64,000 nucleotides of DNA from Glaciecola sp. HTCC2999 (GCF_000155775.1 NZ_DS989810.1:865754-929753), one strand, 5' to 3'. Shown: positions 21,084 through 30,661, counted from the first letter of the stretch. Notes: generated by a model not told the origin, from the sequence alone. Program-made: numbers and translations.

Positions 21084-22751
21084 ATGTTAGATGCATTGCG
21101 AATTACATTATCCTATCCTAGAACTTCTTGGCAACTATGCTTACTAGGAGTTATAGCAGGTGTTTGCGCTGCCACCGTTATCATCATTTTCAGACTCTCT
21201 TTTCAATACATTCAGCTACAGTTATTACCAGAGCTTGGGGCTTATGAGCAACTTTCATGGTATGAACGATTTATGTTACCTTTCTTAGGCGTCATTGCCA
21301 TATATATGGTCGCCTGGATAACAGGCTTTGAGCATTTTCGTCTGGGCATTCCATTTGTCATCCATCGCGTTAAAAAGCACTTTGGATTAATGCCACTACG
21401 GACTAGTATCAATCAATTTTTGGGCGGGATTTTTGCGCTAGCCAGTGGTTTTTTTGTTGGTCGAGAAGGTCCATCGGTGCACCTTGGCGCCGCGGGTACA
21501 AGCTTTCTTGGAGACGGGTTAAAACTCCCCTATAACTGTATTCGGATTTTGACTGGTTGTGGTATCGCTGCAGGTATAGCCGCTTCATTTAATACTCCCT
21601 TTGCTGCCGTCATTTTTGTGATGGAGGTAGTCATGCGTAATTATCGGATCCATATATTTATCCCTATTATGCTTTCCGCAGCCATAGGCTCGGTGATGTC
21701 ACGACTAGTATTCGGTGAAGGCACAGGGTTGTTGTTTTTATCGTTCGAACATCTTGATAGTATTATTTATTTATATCTGGTCTTGTTTGGGATGTCTTTA
21801 GGGGCAGTTTCTGCGCTATTCAATCAACAACTGATCAACTTAATGAAATATGCACAGCAATTCTCAATGGCAACGCGTTTTACAGTGGCAGCATTTATTA
21901 CTGGCGCTATTGGAGTATTCATCCCTGACGCAATGGGCGCTGAATTTGATGCCGTGCATTCGTTATTAAATACAGATATCGCCATTGGAATGGTGTTAGG
22001 TATTTTAGTCGCTAAATTTATTCTCGCGCTAGTCTCGATTGGTCTAGGGATCCCCGGAGGGATAATCGGTCCCGTCATGGTCATTGGAATGTTTTCAGGG
22101 GCACTTTTAGCCTACCCACTTGAGACATTAATGAATTCGACTGAGTACCATGACGGTTATGTCTTATTAGGCGTCGCAGGCATGCTTACCGCCGTTCTGC
22201 ATGCACCTCTTGCCGCGCTAAGCGCCGTTATGGAACTATCCTATGCACCAGAAATACTATTGCCTGCAATTTTGGTTGTCGTACCCGCATATGTAGTCTC
22301 TAGCCAGATATTCAAAAATCGCTCAATTTTCATTCGCCAAATGGAAATGCAAGACCTGCCCTATAAGCAAACAGCCATTACCCAAAGTTTAGAAAAAACC
22401 GGTGTACTCGCGCTTTGCAAACAAAACGTATATCAGTTTGATCATCACCAAATCCTTGAAATGATGGAATATATTAAACATCACCCTACCGACAATGTGA
22501 TTTATCGTGAAGATAAGAATGCGCCATGGCATTTGGTTGAGACAAATACTCAACTAGAAGAAGATTCTTTACCTTATATCACCTCAACTTTACCTATATA
22601 TAGCTATCAAAATACCTTAGCTGAAGTATATGATGAACTTAAAGCGAAACGCTCCGGGGCGGTGATTATAAAATGTCATCTTGAAGAAAAAGTGTATGGC
22701 ATTATTACTTGGGATGCCTTACACCGTTATTTATTTAAACTCGAGCACTAA
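21084..22751 (+). CDS. CLC-family chloride channel/transporter
   Basis: A 555-residue membrane protein with about ten hydrophobic segments (20-420) and a C-terminal cytoplasmic tail. The tail (about 430-555) carries at least one CBS-like unit (STLPIYSYQNTLAEVYDELK...GIITWDALHRY). Filter motifs are GREGP at 126-130, which keeps the gating Glu128, and GGIIGP near 330. The usual GSGIP reads RLGIP at 86-90, so the conserved Ser is Leu. At the second acidic site, E. coli ClcA has two Glu (202, 203); here the pair is Glu181-Val182. The inner proton-pathway Glu is therefore replaced by Val, as in CLC channels. A channel-like role is possible; transported ion and coupling are inferred. Confidence 0.88.
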   Translation: MLDALRITLSYPRTSWQLCLLGVIAGVCAATVIIIFRLSFQYIQLQLLPELGAYEQLSWYERFMLPFLGVIAIYMVAWITGFEHFRLGIPFVIHRVKKHFGLMPLRTSINQFLGGIFALASGFFVGREGPSVHLGAAGTSFLGDGLKLPYNCIRILTGCGIAAGIAASFNTPFAAVIFVMEVVMRNYRIHIFIPIMLSAAIGSVMSRLVFGEGTGLLFLSFEHLDSIIYLYLVLFGMSLGAVSALFNQQLINLMKYAQQFSMATRFTVAAFITGAIGVFIPDAMGAEFDAVHSLLNTDIAIGMVLGILVAKFILALVSIGLGIPGGIIGPVMVIGMFSGALLAYPLETLMNSTEYHDGYVLLGVAGMLTAVLHAPLAALSAVMELSYAPEILLPAILVVVPAYVVSSQIFKNRSIFIRQMEMQDLPYKQTAITQSLEKTGVLALCKQNVYQFDHHQILEMMEYIKHHPTDNVIYREDKNAPWHLVETNTQLEEDSLPYITSTLPIYSYQNTLAEVYDELKAKRSGAVIIKCHLEEKVYGIITWDALHRYLFKLEH

Positions 22752-22766
22752 CACAGAGGACATTGC

Positions 22767-23195
22767 ATGTCATTATTATGGATAAAAGCGTTACACGTCT
22801 TTTTTATGGTTGCATGGATGGCTGGCATTTTTTATTTGCCTCGTTTGTTTGTCTACTTTGCTGAAAATGAAGATGTGAACACACGTGCTGTGTTTAAAAT
22901 CATGCAAAGACGATTATGGTTTTTTGTCGCCCCCTTTGCTTTATTAACCCTGATATTTGGCGTCTGGTTAATTACTATTTATGGTATGGATTGGTTCCGG
23001 GCCTCAACTTGGCTTCATATCAAACTCGCCTTACTTATAGGGCTATACGGTTACTATGCATATCTCTATTTCATCATGCGTGATTTGGCCCAGGAAAAGA
23101 ATATTCGTAGTCCCAAATTTTATCGTTTTTTGAATGAAGCACCGGTGCTCGTATTATTAGCAATTGTTATTTTAGCGGTGGTGAAACCGATTTAG
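22767..23195 (+). CDS. hemJ: HemJ-family protoporphyrinogen oxidase
   Basis: A 142-residue inner-membrane protein with four membrane helices. It matches the HemJ (TIGR00701/UPF0093) pattern: WIKALHVFFMVAWMAGIFYLPRLF near the N-terminus with the functionally important His10, and HIKLALLIGLYGYYAYLY in the third helix. HemJ replaces HemG or HemY for oxidation of protoporphyrinogen IX in many Proteobacteria. It follows the CLC gene by 15 bases with an AGAGGA ribosome site, so the two are probably one transcript, although no functional link is evident. Confidence 0.88.
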   Translation: MSLLWIKALHVFFMVAWMAGIFYLPRLFVYFAENEDVNTRAVFKIMQRRLWFFVAPFALLTLIFGVWLITIYGMDWFRASTWLHIKLALLIGLYGYYAYLYFIMRDLAQEKNIRSPKFYRFLNEAPVLVLLAIVILAVVKPI

Positions 23196-23313
23196 ACTGT
23201 GAATCAAACATTAATGGCATAATATGTGGAAACATTCGTCCGTCATTGTTAATCCGTGCCATTTTATGTCATAGTGAAGCATAGACATTAATAACAACAA
23301 TAATAAAAACAAT

Positions 23314-24513
23314 ATGTCATCATCACGTTCTCGCTATTCTGGATTATTAGTTACTGCTGCATTTATTGGTCCGGGAACCGTTACCACGGCAACGCTTGCA
23401 GGTGCTCAATTTGGATACGGCCTGTTATGGGCTCTGGTATTTTCAATTGTGGCGACGATCATCATTCAAGATATGGCAAGTCGCGTTGGAATAGTGGCCC
23501 AAATGGGACTGTCCGAAGCGCTTCACAAAACAATTTCCCAACCTCTATTAAAACTATTCATGATATTGCTGGTAGTCAGTGCTATTGGCATAGGTAATGC
23601 TGCTTATGAAGCGGGTAATATTACCGGTGCTGCGCTTGGCTTAGCATCAGTGACTACCGTCGAGTTACCCATATGGATTAGTCTGATTGCTATTATTGCC
23701 GGCATCGCTATCTTGTCTGGAAATTTATGGTTTATTGAGCGCTTATTAATGACGTTAGTGTTGTTGATGAGTATCGTGTTTATTATCGCATTTAGCTTTA
23801 GTCAGCCTCAACTAGGCCTACTTGTTAAGGGAATGACAAATATTCGTATCAATGCGGATAATATTACTATGGTTATCGCACTGATAGGCACCACAATTGT
23901 CCCTTATAATATCTTTATGCAATCAAGTTTGCTGGCTAAAGGGGGGTCACAACATCATTTATTACCCCAGATAAAAGAGCAACGCCTCAAAAATGTATTT
24001 AGCTTCTCACTTGGAGGTCTCATCACTATTGCTATTATTGGTACTGCAGCGAGTACTTTTTTTGTGCAAGGATTATCAGTAGACACGTCTAATTTAGCGT
24101 TACAATTACAGCCACTATTAGGGGACTATGCAACACTGTTTTTTGCTGCTGGACTATTTGCTGCTGGGTTGACCAGTGCTATTACAGCACCGATTGCCGG
24201 CGCTTACGCAGTATGTGGCGCCTTACAATCACATACGACACCACAGGACAATAGCTTTAAAGTCGTAGCGAGTATTATTTTAATCTCAGGTATTGTGGTT
24301 GCATTGAGTGGCATCAAACCAATTGCTGCCATTATTTTTGCCCAAGCAACGAATGCGCTATTACTTCCCATCATTGCTATATTTCTTTTAATAGTGGTCA
24401 ATAACAAACGCATTATGCGCCAACACACGAACAGTATGATCAGTAATATGCTCAGTATGTTGATCGTGACACTTGTGTTAGGTTTAGGTAGTTATAAGCT
24501 GTGGATGTTGTGA
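23314..24513 (+). CDS. NRAMP-like membrane transporter lacking canonical metal ligands
   Basis: A 399-residue protein with about eleven membrane helices and clear NRAMP similarity (the LAGAQFGYGLLWAL stretch after helix 1 is diagnostic). In canonical Mn/Fe transporters helix 1 has DPGN and helix 6 has MPH. Here the aligned positions read GPGT (19-22) and VPY (196-198), so the Asp, Asn and Met that bind the metal, and the helix 6 His, are all absent. It belongs to a divergent NRAMP-related clade often auto-annotated as a Mn/Fe transporter. The substrate is therefore open and a divalent-metal label is not safe. It lies alone between hemJ and the convergent patB. Confidence 0.85.
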   Translation: MSSSRSRYSGLLVTAAFIGPGTVTTATLAGAQFGYGLLWALVFSIVATIIIQDMASRVGIVAQMGLSEALHKTISQPLLKLFMILLVVSAIGIGNAAYEAGNITGAALGLASVTTVELPIWISLIAIIAGIAILSGNLWFIERLLMTLVLLMSIVFIIAFSFSQPQLGLLVKGMTNIRINADNITMVIALIGTTIVPYNIFMQSSLLAKGGSQHHLLPQIKEQRLKNVFSFSLGGLITIAIIGTAASTFFVQGLSVDTSNLALQLQPLLGDYATLFFAAGLFAAGLTSAITAPIAGAYAVCGALQSHTTPQDNSFKVVASIILISGIVVALSGIKPIAAIIFAQATNALLLPIIAIFLLIVVNNKRIMRQHTNSMISNMLSMLIVTLVLGLGSYKLWML

Positions 24514-24598
24514 TTTGTCAACGATAAGAGCCGGTGATGCTGTAATCTGTCATTAAGATAGCCGAATATTAAACGCAGCTATCTCAATGAGATAACAC

Positions 24599-25735
24599 TT
24601 ACAGACTTAATCGGTCCACAACTTCTTCGAGCATACTGCGAGATACACCAAAGTTTAAGCGGAAGAAATGCTCATCGCCAAAATCAGCGCCTGGAGATGG
24701 TCCTACTCCGCGAGATTCACACCAATCTTGTACATTTTTTGCACCTTGCAAATCTAGTGCACTGGCATCTACCCACATTAAAAACGTCGCAGGTGCAGGA
24801 ATTGCTTTAAGACCAGGAATTGCATTAATTGCTTTGGCCAGATAGTCACGGTTACCAATCAAATAATTACGTTGAGCTTCATGCCAATCATTCGCAAGCG
24901 TGAATGCCGCTTGGGTCGCAATCAATCCCATAATATTGACCCACGGTACAATACCACGCGCAGCTAAATTAAATTGCTGACGTACTTGAGCATCAGGAAT
25001 GATTGCAAAAGAAGCGCCTAAACCGGCAATATTGAAGGTCTTATTCGCTGCCATTAACGTAATCGAACGAGATTGTAATGTCGGATGATTCCCAGCTGGC
25101 AAATGCTGAATATCATCTAAAATCAAATCACAATGAATTTCATCGGAACATAAAATCACATTATTATCAGTACAGATTTGAGCGATTTTGTCTAATTGAG
25201 CTTGATTCAATGTGCTGCCAACAGGATTCATTGGGTTACACATGATAAAGACTTTGGCTTTGGGATCTTTGGCTTGCGTTTCCAATGCATCAAAATCAAT
25301 CATCCAACCATCTGTTTGTTCAACCGTTGGAATATGCACGCCTTCACAATGATTAATTTCTGGAGAAGCAATGATCGGTGGGTAATTCGGTGTTTGGATC
25401 AGGACTTTATCTCCCGGCTCACAAAACGCTCTAATCGCGACATTAAACCCTGGACACACTCCAGGCGTCCAAACTATCCAACTTGGTTGGATATCCCAAC
25501 CATATTGAGATTTACACCAGTGCACAACAGCTTCGTTCGCAGGTTGATGTTGAGATGGAAGATGATAGCCTAGCACACCGTGGTCTAATTGTTGACGACA
25601 TGCGTTAATGATAGAAGGAGCGACTTTAAACTCAGTATCGGCAATCCACATCGGTAGAATATCTTTACCTTTGTATTTTTCCCATTTACAAGAGAAAGTA
25701 CCGGAACGATCTACACGTTCATCAAAATTAAACAT
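24599..25735 (-). CDS. PatB/MalY-type cystathionine beta-lyase
   Basis: A 378-residue PLP-dependent fold-type I enzyme, expected to cleave C-S bonds of cystathionine or cysteine conjugates. It starts with the subgroup's N-terminal signature FDERVDRSGTFSCKW and DILPMWIADTEF. Further motifs are CNPMNPVGS, SDEIHCDL and the PLP lysine in MAANKTFNIAGL. Close to the C-terminus FRLNFGVSR contains the carboxylate-binding Arg. The length is normal. Class I/II aminotransferases are the wider family, but the N-terminal motif favours PatB/MalY. It stands alone. Confidence 0.88.
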   Translation of the reverse strand: MFNFDERVDRSGTFSCKWEKYKGKDILPMWIADTEFKVAPSIINACRQQLDHGVLGYHLPSQHQPANEAVVHWCKSQYGWDIQPSWIVWTPGVCPGFNVAIRAFCEPGDKVLIQTPNYPPIIASPEINHCEGVHIPTVEQTDGWMIDFDALETQAKDPKAKVFIMCNPMNPVGSTLNQAQLDKIAQICTDNNVILCSDEIHCDLILDDIQHLPAGNHPTLQSRSITLMAANKTFNIAGLGASFAIIPDAQVRQQFNLAARGIVPWVNIMGLIATQAAFTLANDWHEAQRNYLIGNRDYLAKAINAIPGLKAIPAPATFLMWVDASALDLQGAKNVQDWCESRGVGPSPGADFGDEHFFRLNFGVSRSMLEEVVDRLSL

Positions 25736-25869
25736 AGAAAATGAATACCCTAAAATTATTTACTCAATAAATTATATCTTAATAATCGCTACAGGCTAAA
25801 GAATTGAAAGCTATTTCTCATAACCTGATTTATCATGAGCATATTATGGTATCAAAATGAGAAAAAACG

Positions 25870-26169
25870 ATGGCAAAACGCGGCCCAAATAAACCTAAAT
25901 TCCGTGAAGATTTTGGGGTCTTTGTCTGCGAGCATGTGCTCAATGATAATAAAAAAATTCTACAGGTCACTCGAGATATGGAAGGTGATTGGCAGTTTAC
26001 TTGCGGTGATGATATCGCAGATGAAGCGTCTGATTTGCATCTGTTCGCGGTCGGCGGATTAATACAACGCGATAAAACGCTCGCCGATGCCGTAATCCTA
26101 GAGCCAGGTCAAGGCATTGAGCGTGCTGCGACTTATAAAGACTGGGATACGTTTACCTTAGAGGAATAA
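25870..26169 (+). CDS. Small soluble protein, DUF2185-like
   Basis: A 99-residue protein with the order FGVFVCEHVLNDNK, then DWQFTCGDD and LHLFAVGGLIQRD. This resembles the DUF2185 family (related to the Imm33 immunity proteins), but I am going by pattern only. It starts at ATG 25870. The upstream sequence (AAATGAGAAAAAACG) is only a moderate ribosome site. There is no signal peptide or membrane segment. No toxin gene is adjacent, so an immunity role is not suggested by context. Confidence 0.65.
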   Translation: MAKRGPNKPKFREDFGVFVCEHVLNDNKKILQVTRDMEGDWQFTCGDDIADEASDLHLFAVGGLIQRDKTLADAVILEPGQGIERAATYKDWDTFTLEE

Positions 26170-26268
26170 CCTACATAGGCGTCTATACTAGCTATAGATG
26201 GTTTAAAGCTTAGATACTATCTGACACAAAGCATATTTTCAGAAATACACCACTGTTAAGGACACATC

Positions 26269-26439
26269 ATGACGACCTTCACTAAAACTATCATGCTGAT
26301 AAGCATAATTTTGCTTGCATGTGTCTGTTATTTCATTGGCACCGTCAAAGGGGCTATTGCATTTATTGCTTTAGGCATATTACTGGAAATATGCTTTTGG
26401 GTAGGTATTTTTAAAACAACAAAAAAAGCCGCTTCATAA
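26269..26439 (+). CDS. 56-residue two-helix membrane protein
   Basis: A short frame from ATG 26269 to TAA 26439 with a TAAGGA ribosome site 7 bases upstream. The product has a hydrophobic helix at about 7-23 (TIMLISIILLACVCYFIG), a short KG turn and a second helix at about 28-48, then a basic tail (KTTKKAAS). Basic residues on the tail and the hairpin form are typical of small inner-membrane proteins. Its last codons double as the bipA terminator hairpin. Function unknown; whether it is translated is inferred. Confidence 0.6.
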   Translation: MTTFTKTIMLISIILLACVCYFIGTVKGAIAFIALGILLEICFWVGIFKTTKKAAS

Positions 26440-26450
26440 AAAGCGGCTTT
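26421..26450 (-). terminator. Rho-independent terminator of bipA
   Basis: A 10-base perfect stem (AAAGCCGCTT/AAGCGGCTTT) with a 6-base loop, followed on the minus strand by a T run. It lies 23 bases beyond the bipA stop and overlaps the end of the small membrane-protein gene on the other strand. Confidence 0.88.
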
Positions 26451-26473
26451 CCAAATCTTACATCACCAAAAGA

Positions 26474-28312
26474 TTAATCTTTTGGTGCGCGACCTGCGCG
26501 TTTACGTTCGTTTTCAGTTAATAACTTCTTACGAATACGAATACTTTCTGGTGTGACTTCGACTAATTCATCATCATCAATAAATTCTAACGCTTGCTCA
26601 AGTGTGTATACAATTGGCGGTACAAGCGTTTGTGCTTCATCAGTACCTGATGCGCGAACGTTGGTTAATTGCTTACCTTTAAGCGCGTTAACGGTTAAGT
26701 CATTTTCACGACTATGGATACCAATGATCATGCCTTCGTATACTTCAACACCATGACCGATAAACATACGACCACGTTCTTGTAAGTTAAATAATGCGTT
26801 AGTTAATGCTTTACCTGTGGCATTAGCAATCAATACACCATTTTTACGCATACCGATGTTGCCACCTTTGTGCGGACCATAATGATCAAATGTATGATAT
26901 AACAAACCAGAACCAGAAGTCAGAGTCATAAAGTCAGTTTGGAAACCGATCAAACCACGACTTGGTACGACGAAATCGACACGTACTCGGCCTTTACCAT
27001 CCGGGGTCATGTTGGTCATTTCCGCTTTACGCAGACCAAGTTGTTCGATGATAGAACCTTGGTGCTCTTCTTGTAAATCGACCGTCATTGTTTCAAACGG
27101 TTCCATTAACACGCCATCTTCTTCTTTTAAGATAACTTCTGGACGTGATACTGCTAACTCGTAGCCTTCACGACGCATGTTTTCAATTAAGATACCTAAG
27201 TGTAATTCACCACGACCCGATACGCGGAATTTATCCGGATCATCCATTTCTTCTACACGTAATGCAACGTTATGAACAAGTTCAGCTTGAAGGCGCTCAA
27301 GTATATTACGCGAGGTAACAAACTTACCTTCTTTACCCGCAAATGGCGAGGTATTAACTTGGAAAGTCATCGTCACTGTTGGTTCATCAACGGATAATGC
27401 CGGTAGTGCTTCCACTTCGTTCACATCACAAATCGTATCTGAGATTTTCAACTCGCCTAAACCAGTAATTGCGATGATGTCACCTGCAGCTGCAGAATCG
27501 ACATCATGACGGTCAAGACCTAAGTAACCTAATACTTTACCGACTTTACCGTTACGCTTTTCACCTTCAGCGTTCACGATAGTCACTTGCTGATTAACTT
27601 TCACGGTACCTCGTGTAATACGACCTACACCGATAACACCCACGTATGAGTTATAATCTAGCTGCGAAATCTGCATTTGAAATGCACCTTCAGGATCAGC
27701 GGCTGGCGGTGCAACTTGCTCTACAATCGTTTCAAATAATGGTGTCATGTCTTCGCTTGGCACGTCAACATCGTTGGTTGCCCAACCATTGATAGCAGAG
27801 GCATATACAACTTGGAAATCTAACTGATCATCAGTCGCACCTAGGTTATCAAACAAATCAAACACTTGATCGATAACCCAATCAGGACGTGCACCAGGCT
27901 TATCAATTTTGTTGATAACGACGATAGGCTTAAGACCTTGAGCAAATGCTTTCTGCGTCACAAATCGCGTTTGTGGCATTGGGCCTTCTTGAGCATCAAC
28001 TAGTAATAATACAGAATCGGCCATCGACATTACACGCTCTACTTCTCCACCGAAATCGGCGTGTCCAGGAGTATCGACGATGTTGATACGGTAATCGTTC
28101 CAGTTAATTGCCGTGTTTTTCGCTAAGATCGTGATGCCACGTTCTTTTTCAATGTCGTTGGAATCCATTACACGTTCTTCAGCTTCACCACGAGACTCTA
28201 AAGTACCTGATTGCTGTAATAATTTATCAACTAAGGTGGTTTTACCATGGTCGACGTGAGCGATAATCGCGATGTTACGTAATTTCTCAATTGAGGTCTG
28301 GTTAGCAGACAT
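26474..28312 (-). CDS. bipA: Ribosome-associated GTPase BipA/TypA
   Basis: A translational GTPase that assists ribosome assembly and stress or cold adaptation. The 612-residue protein has the G1 motif [10 protein letters not shown]3 [12 protein letters not shown] and G4 NKIDKPGA. Domain II and III follow, then the BipA-specific C-terminal part with [19 protein letters not shown] and [17 protein letters not shown]. The basic C-terminal tail ends in [12 protein letters not shown]. It diverges from glnA, as in E. coli (typA|glnALG), but with a receptor-gene stub in between. Confidence 0.96.
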   Translation of the reverse strand: MSANQTSIEKLRNIAIIAHVDHGKTTLVDKLLQQSGTLESRGEAEERVMDSNDIEKERGITILAKNTAINWNDYRINIVDTPGHADFGGEVERVMSMADSVLLLVDAQEGPMPQTRFVTQKAFAQGLKPIVVINKIDKPGARPDWVIDQVFDLFDNLGATDDQLDFQVVYASAINGWATNDVDVPSEDMTPLFETIVEQVAPPAADPEGAFQMQISQLDYNSYVGVIGVGRITRGTVKVNQQVTIVNAEGEKRNGKVGKVLGYLGLDRHDVDSAAAGDIIAITGLGELKISDTICDVNEVEALPALSVDEPTVTMTFQVNTSPFAGKEGKFVTSRNILERLQAELVHNVALRVEEMDDPDKFRVSGRGELHLGILIENMRREGYELAVSRPEVILKEEDGVLMEPFETMTVDLQEEHQGSIIEQLGLRKAEMTNMTPDGKGRVRVDFVVPSRGLIGFQTDFMTLTSGSGLLYHTFDHYGPHKGGNIGMRKNGVLIANATGKALTNALFNLQERGRMFIGHGVEVYEGMIIGIHSRENDLTVNALKGKQLTNVRASGTDEAQTLVPPIVYTLEQALEFIDDDELVEVTPESIRIRKKLLTENERKRAGRAPKD

Positions 28313-28440
28313 GTAATGTACTCTCTATAAATAAAAATCAAGGCTATTGTAAACTGCGAATTACAGTACAACAGTATCATGGGCGCGCATTCTACAGACT
28401 TATGCACAAACTAAGCGACTAAATTTGCTGTTTTACAACT

Positions 28441-28481
28441 AAAAAAGCAGGCCACTATATAATAAATAGAGGTCTGCTTTT
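28441..28481 (-). terminator. Terminator left behind by the receptor-gene remnant
   Basis: AAAAGCAGACC and GGCCTGCTTTT (read on the minus strand) form a stem ending in a T run, about 40 bases past the stop codon of the TonB-receptor stub. It points the same way as the stub. Confidence 0.75.
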
Positions 28482-28520
28482 GGGTTTGGGCATGAATGCC
28501 CATTCATTTATAAGCGTTAA

Positions 28521-28730
28521 TTAAAACGTGTAGCTTGCATTGAACTGACCACGGTCATGTGTATACACAGGGAAACCTAAAGTTGAGTTACGTGATGCTC
28601 CACCAGCAGTATCATCAGTACGGAACGCTTCACACCATGTGTAACGCATACGTGCAGAGATACCAAATTTCTCGTAGTATGCTGTTAAGTTATACGCATT
28701 TTGATCATTTTGGTTTGCAAAGTAAGACGA
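28521..28730 (-). pseudogene. C-terminal remnant of a TonB-dependent receptor
   Basis: The minus strand encodes 69 residues closed at the upstream end by an in-frame TAG (28731-28733) and ending at TAA (28521-28523). They read FANQNDQNAYNLTAYYEKFG, then ISARMRYTWCEAF, and finish with RGQFNASYTF. This is the last beta-hairpins of a TonB-dependent receptor, including the terminal Phe used for outer-membrane insertion. A barrel of this family needs about 900 residues; everything upstream is missing and is replaced by the glnA control region. No start codon or ribosome site serves the piece. It differs from the end of the intact receptor at 60856-63762, so it is not a recent copy of that gene. 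Confidence 0.85.
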
Positions 28731-28831
28731 CTATAATTTTTAATGGTGTTGTGACACAAAATATTCTACATTAGTAGTCGTTCTGTTATTTTAGGTCGAA
28801 ATACGACTATTGCACCACTTTAACTCAACAT

Positions 28832-28848
28832 TGCACCTATTTGGTGCT
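28832..28848. promoter_or_regulatory. NtrC binding site upstream of glnA
   Basis: TGCACCTATTTGGTGCT is a near-perfect match to the NtrC dyad TGCACC-N5-GGTGCA. Its centre lies about 118 bases before the predicted start of transcription. A further half-site, TGCACC, is at 28811-28816, 21 bases (two helical turns) upstream. This is close to the -108/-140 enhancer pair of E. coli glnA. Confidence 0.88.
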
Positions 28849-28931
28849 TAAATGGTGTGAGTTATGATTTTGACACCTTACATATCAATTTGTGTCCCAT
28901 GTTTATCACGCTTTAGTCGTTTTAAATTAAA

Positions 28932-28947
28932 TGGCATATAATTTGCT
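28932..28947 (+). promoter_or_regulatory. Sigma-54 promoter of glnA
   Basis: TGGCATATAATTTGCT fits the RpoN consensus TGGCAc-N5-TTGCa. The -24 GG is at 28933-28934 and the -12 GC at 28945-28946, with the required 10-base gap. It predicts transcription start near 28958 and a 70-base leader before the glnA ATG. Confidence 0.9.
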
Positions 28948-29027
28948 TTTAGCAGTAACACCCTAGTTCGTTTATTTAACAACGGGCCACAGATCACAGT
29001 TTTTTATAGTTAAATTGGAGACAAAGA

Positions 29028-30437
29028 ATGTCAATTGAAAAGGCGTTAGAACTCATTAAAGAAAGCGAAGCAAAATTTATCGATCTTCGTTTTACAGATA
29101 CCAAAGGTAAAGAGCAACACGTCTCTATACCTACTCATCAAATTGATGATGATTTTTTCGAAGAAGGCAAAATGTTTGATGGGTCTTCTATTGCTGGATG
29201 GAAAGGTATTAACGAATCAGATATGGTGTTAATGCCAGATCCAACTACCGTTGTCATTGACCCATTTGCAGAAGAAACTCAAATTAATATTCGTTGTGAT
29301 ATCGTTGAGCCATTAACAATGGAAGGTTACGAGCGTGATCCACGTTCTGTTGCGAAACGCGCAGAAGAATATTTAAAATCTACAGGTATCGGTGATACTG
29401 TATTAATCGGCCCAGAGCCAGAGTTCTTCTTATTTGACGATGTTCGTTTCCATACTGATATGGCAGGTTCATTCTTCAAAATCAATGCTGAAGAAGCAAA
29501 ATGGAACTCAGGTACTGAATACGAAGACGGTAACATGGGTCACCGCCCAGGCGTTAAAGGTGGCTACTTCCCAGTACCTCCTGTCGATTCAGCGCATGAC
29601 ATCCGTGCAGCTATGTGTTTAGTGATGGAAGATATGGGTTTAACTGTTGAAGCGCATCACCACGAAGTAGCGACTGCAGGTCAAAACGAAATCGCCACTA
29701 AGTTTAATACCATGGTAGCGAAAGCGGATGAAATCCAAATTTATAAGTATGTTGTTCATAACGTTGCTCATGCTTACGGTCAAACAGCAACATTCATGCC
29801 GAAGCCTCTAGTTGGTGATAATGGTTCTGGTATGCACGTTCACCAATCAATCTCTAAAGATGGTAAAAACATCTTTGCCGGTGACAAGTATGCTGGTCTT
29901 TCAGAAGAAGCATTATATTACATCGGTGGTGTTATCAAGCACGCTCGTGCATTGAATGCATTCACAAATGCATCAACTAACTCTTATAAGCGTCTTGTAC
30001 CAGGATTCGAAGCGCCAGTTATGCTTGCATACTCTGCACGTAACCGTTCTGCATCTATTCGTATCCCATTTGTAACCAGTGATCGTGCTCGTCGTATCGA
30101 AGTACGTTTCCCTGACCCAACGGCTAACCCATACCTTGCGTTCACTGCATTGTTAATGGCTGGCCTTGACGGGATCAAAAACAAAATCCATCCTGGTGAT
30201 GCAGCAGATAAAGATCTATATGACTTACCACCAGAAGAAGCAGCAGCGATTCCTACCGTTGCAAGCTCTTTAGAACAAGCACTTGAAGCACTTGATGCTG
30301 ACCGTGAGTTCTTAACCCAAGGTGGTGTTATGACAGATGACATGATTGATGCTTACATTGCACTTAAGCAAGAAGAAGTCACATTAATCAATTCTTCTAC
30401 TCATCCACTAGAATTTGATATGTACTATAGCTGCTAA
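29028..30437 (+). CDS. glnA: Glutamine synthetase type I
   Basis: Assembles glutamine from glutamate, ammonia and ATP as a dodecamer in the cytoplasm. At 469 residues it has the family's full length. Motifs are FDGSSIAGW near the N-terminus, the metal-binding [33 protein letters not shown] and NRSASIRIP. The adenylylation Tyr is residue 398 ([10 protein letters not shown]), so regulation by GlnE is expected. A GGAGA ribosome site precedes the start. It is driven by the sigma-54 promoter and followed by a terminator, with glnL-glnG downstream. Confidence 0.98.
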   Translation: MSIEKALELIKESEAKFIDLRFTDTKGKEQHVSIPTHQIDDDFFEEGKMFDGSSIAGWKGINESDMVLMPDPTTVVIDPFAEETQINIRCDIVEPLTMEGYERDPRSVAKRAEEYLKSTGIGDTVLIGPEPEFFLFDDVRFHTDMAGSFFKINAEEAKWNSGTEYEDGNMGHRPGVKGGYFPVPPVDSAHDIRAAMCLVMEDMGLTVEAHHHEVATAGQNEIATKFNTMVAKADEIQIYKYVVHNVAHAYGQTATFMPKPLVGDNGSGMHVHQSISKDGKNIFAGDKYAGLSEEALYYIGGVIKHARALNAFTNASTNSYKRLVPGFEAPVMLAYSARNRSASIRIPFVTSDRARRIEVRFPDPTANPYLAFTALLMAGLDGIKNKIHPGDAADKDLYDLPPEEAAAIPTVASSLEQALEALDADREFLTQGGVMTDDMIDAYIALKQEEVTLINSSTHPLEFDMYYSC

Positions 30438-30458
30438 GCAATAGATATATTGATTCTT

Positions 30459-30487
30459 AAAAAGTCTGCTTCGGCAGGCTTTTTTTA
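30459..30487 (+). terminator. Terminator after glnA
   Basis: AAAAGTCTGC-TTCG-GCAGGCTTTT: a stem with a UUCG tetraloop and a T run, 21 bases past the glnA stop. It probably attenuates read-through into glnLG. Confidence 0.88.
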
Positions 30488-30644
30488 TGCCCGTAAATTA
30501 TTTTATGAAAACTGATCAAAACGGCAAAGTAATTGCAGTAATTGATTTAGATTTGAGCTTTATGCACTAAAGTGGCTAGCGACTTCGTTAAAGTGCTATT
30601 TTATTTTGATTGCTCAGTAAAAATTAAATTAATTAATGGCGAAC

Positions 30645-30661
30645 CGCACCTTTTTGGTGCA
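30645..30661. promoter_or_regulatory. NtrC site overlapping the glnL leader
   Basis: CGCACCTTTTTGGTGCA matches the NtrC dyad in 16 of 17 informative/spacer positions and ends 11 bases before the glnL ATG. A site this close to the start is suited to repression, as at the E. coli glnL promoter, and would let NtrC limit its own level. Confidence 0.82.

Noticed and set aside
28559..28774. 71-codon plus-strand frame over the receptor stub
   Set aside because: The other strand gives an evident TonB-receptor C-terminus, so this frame is its complement.
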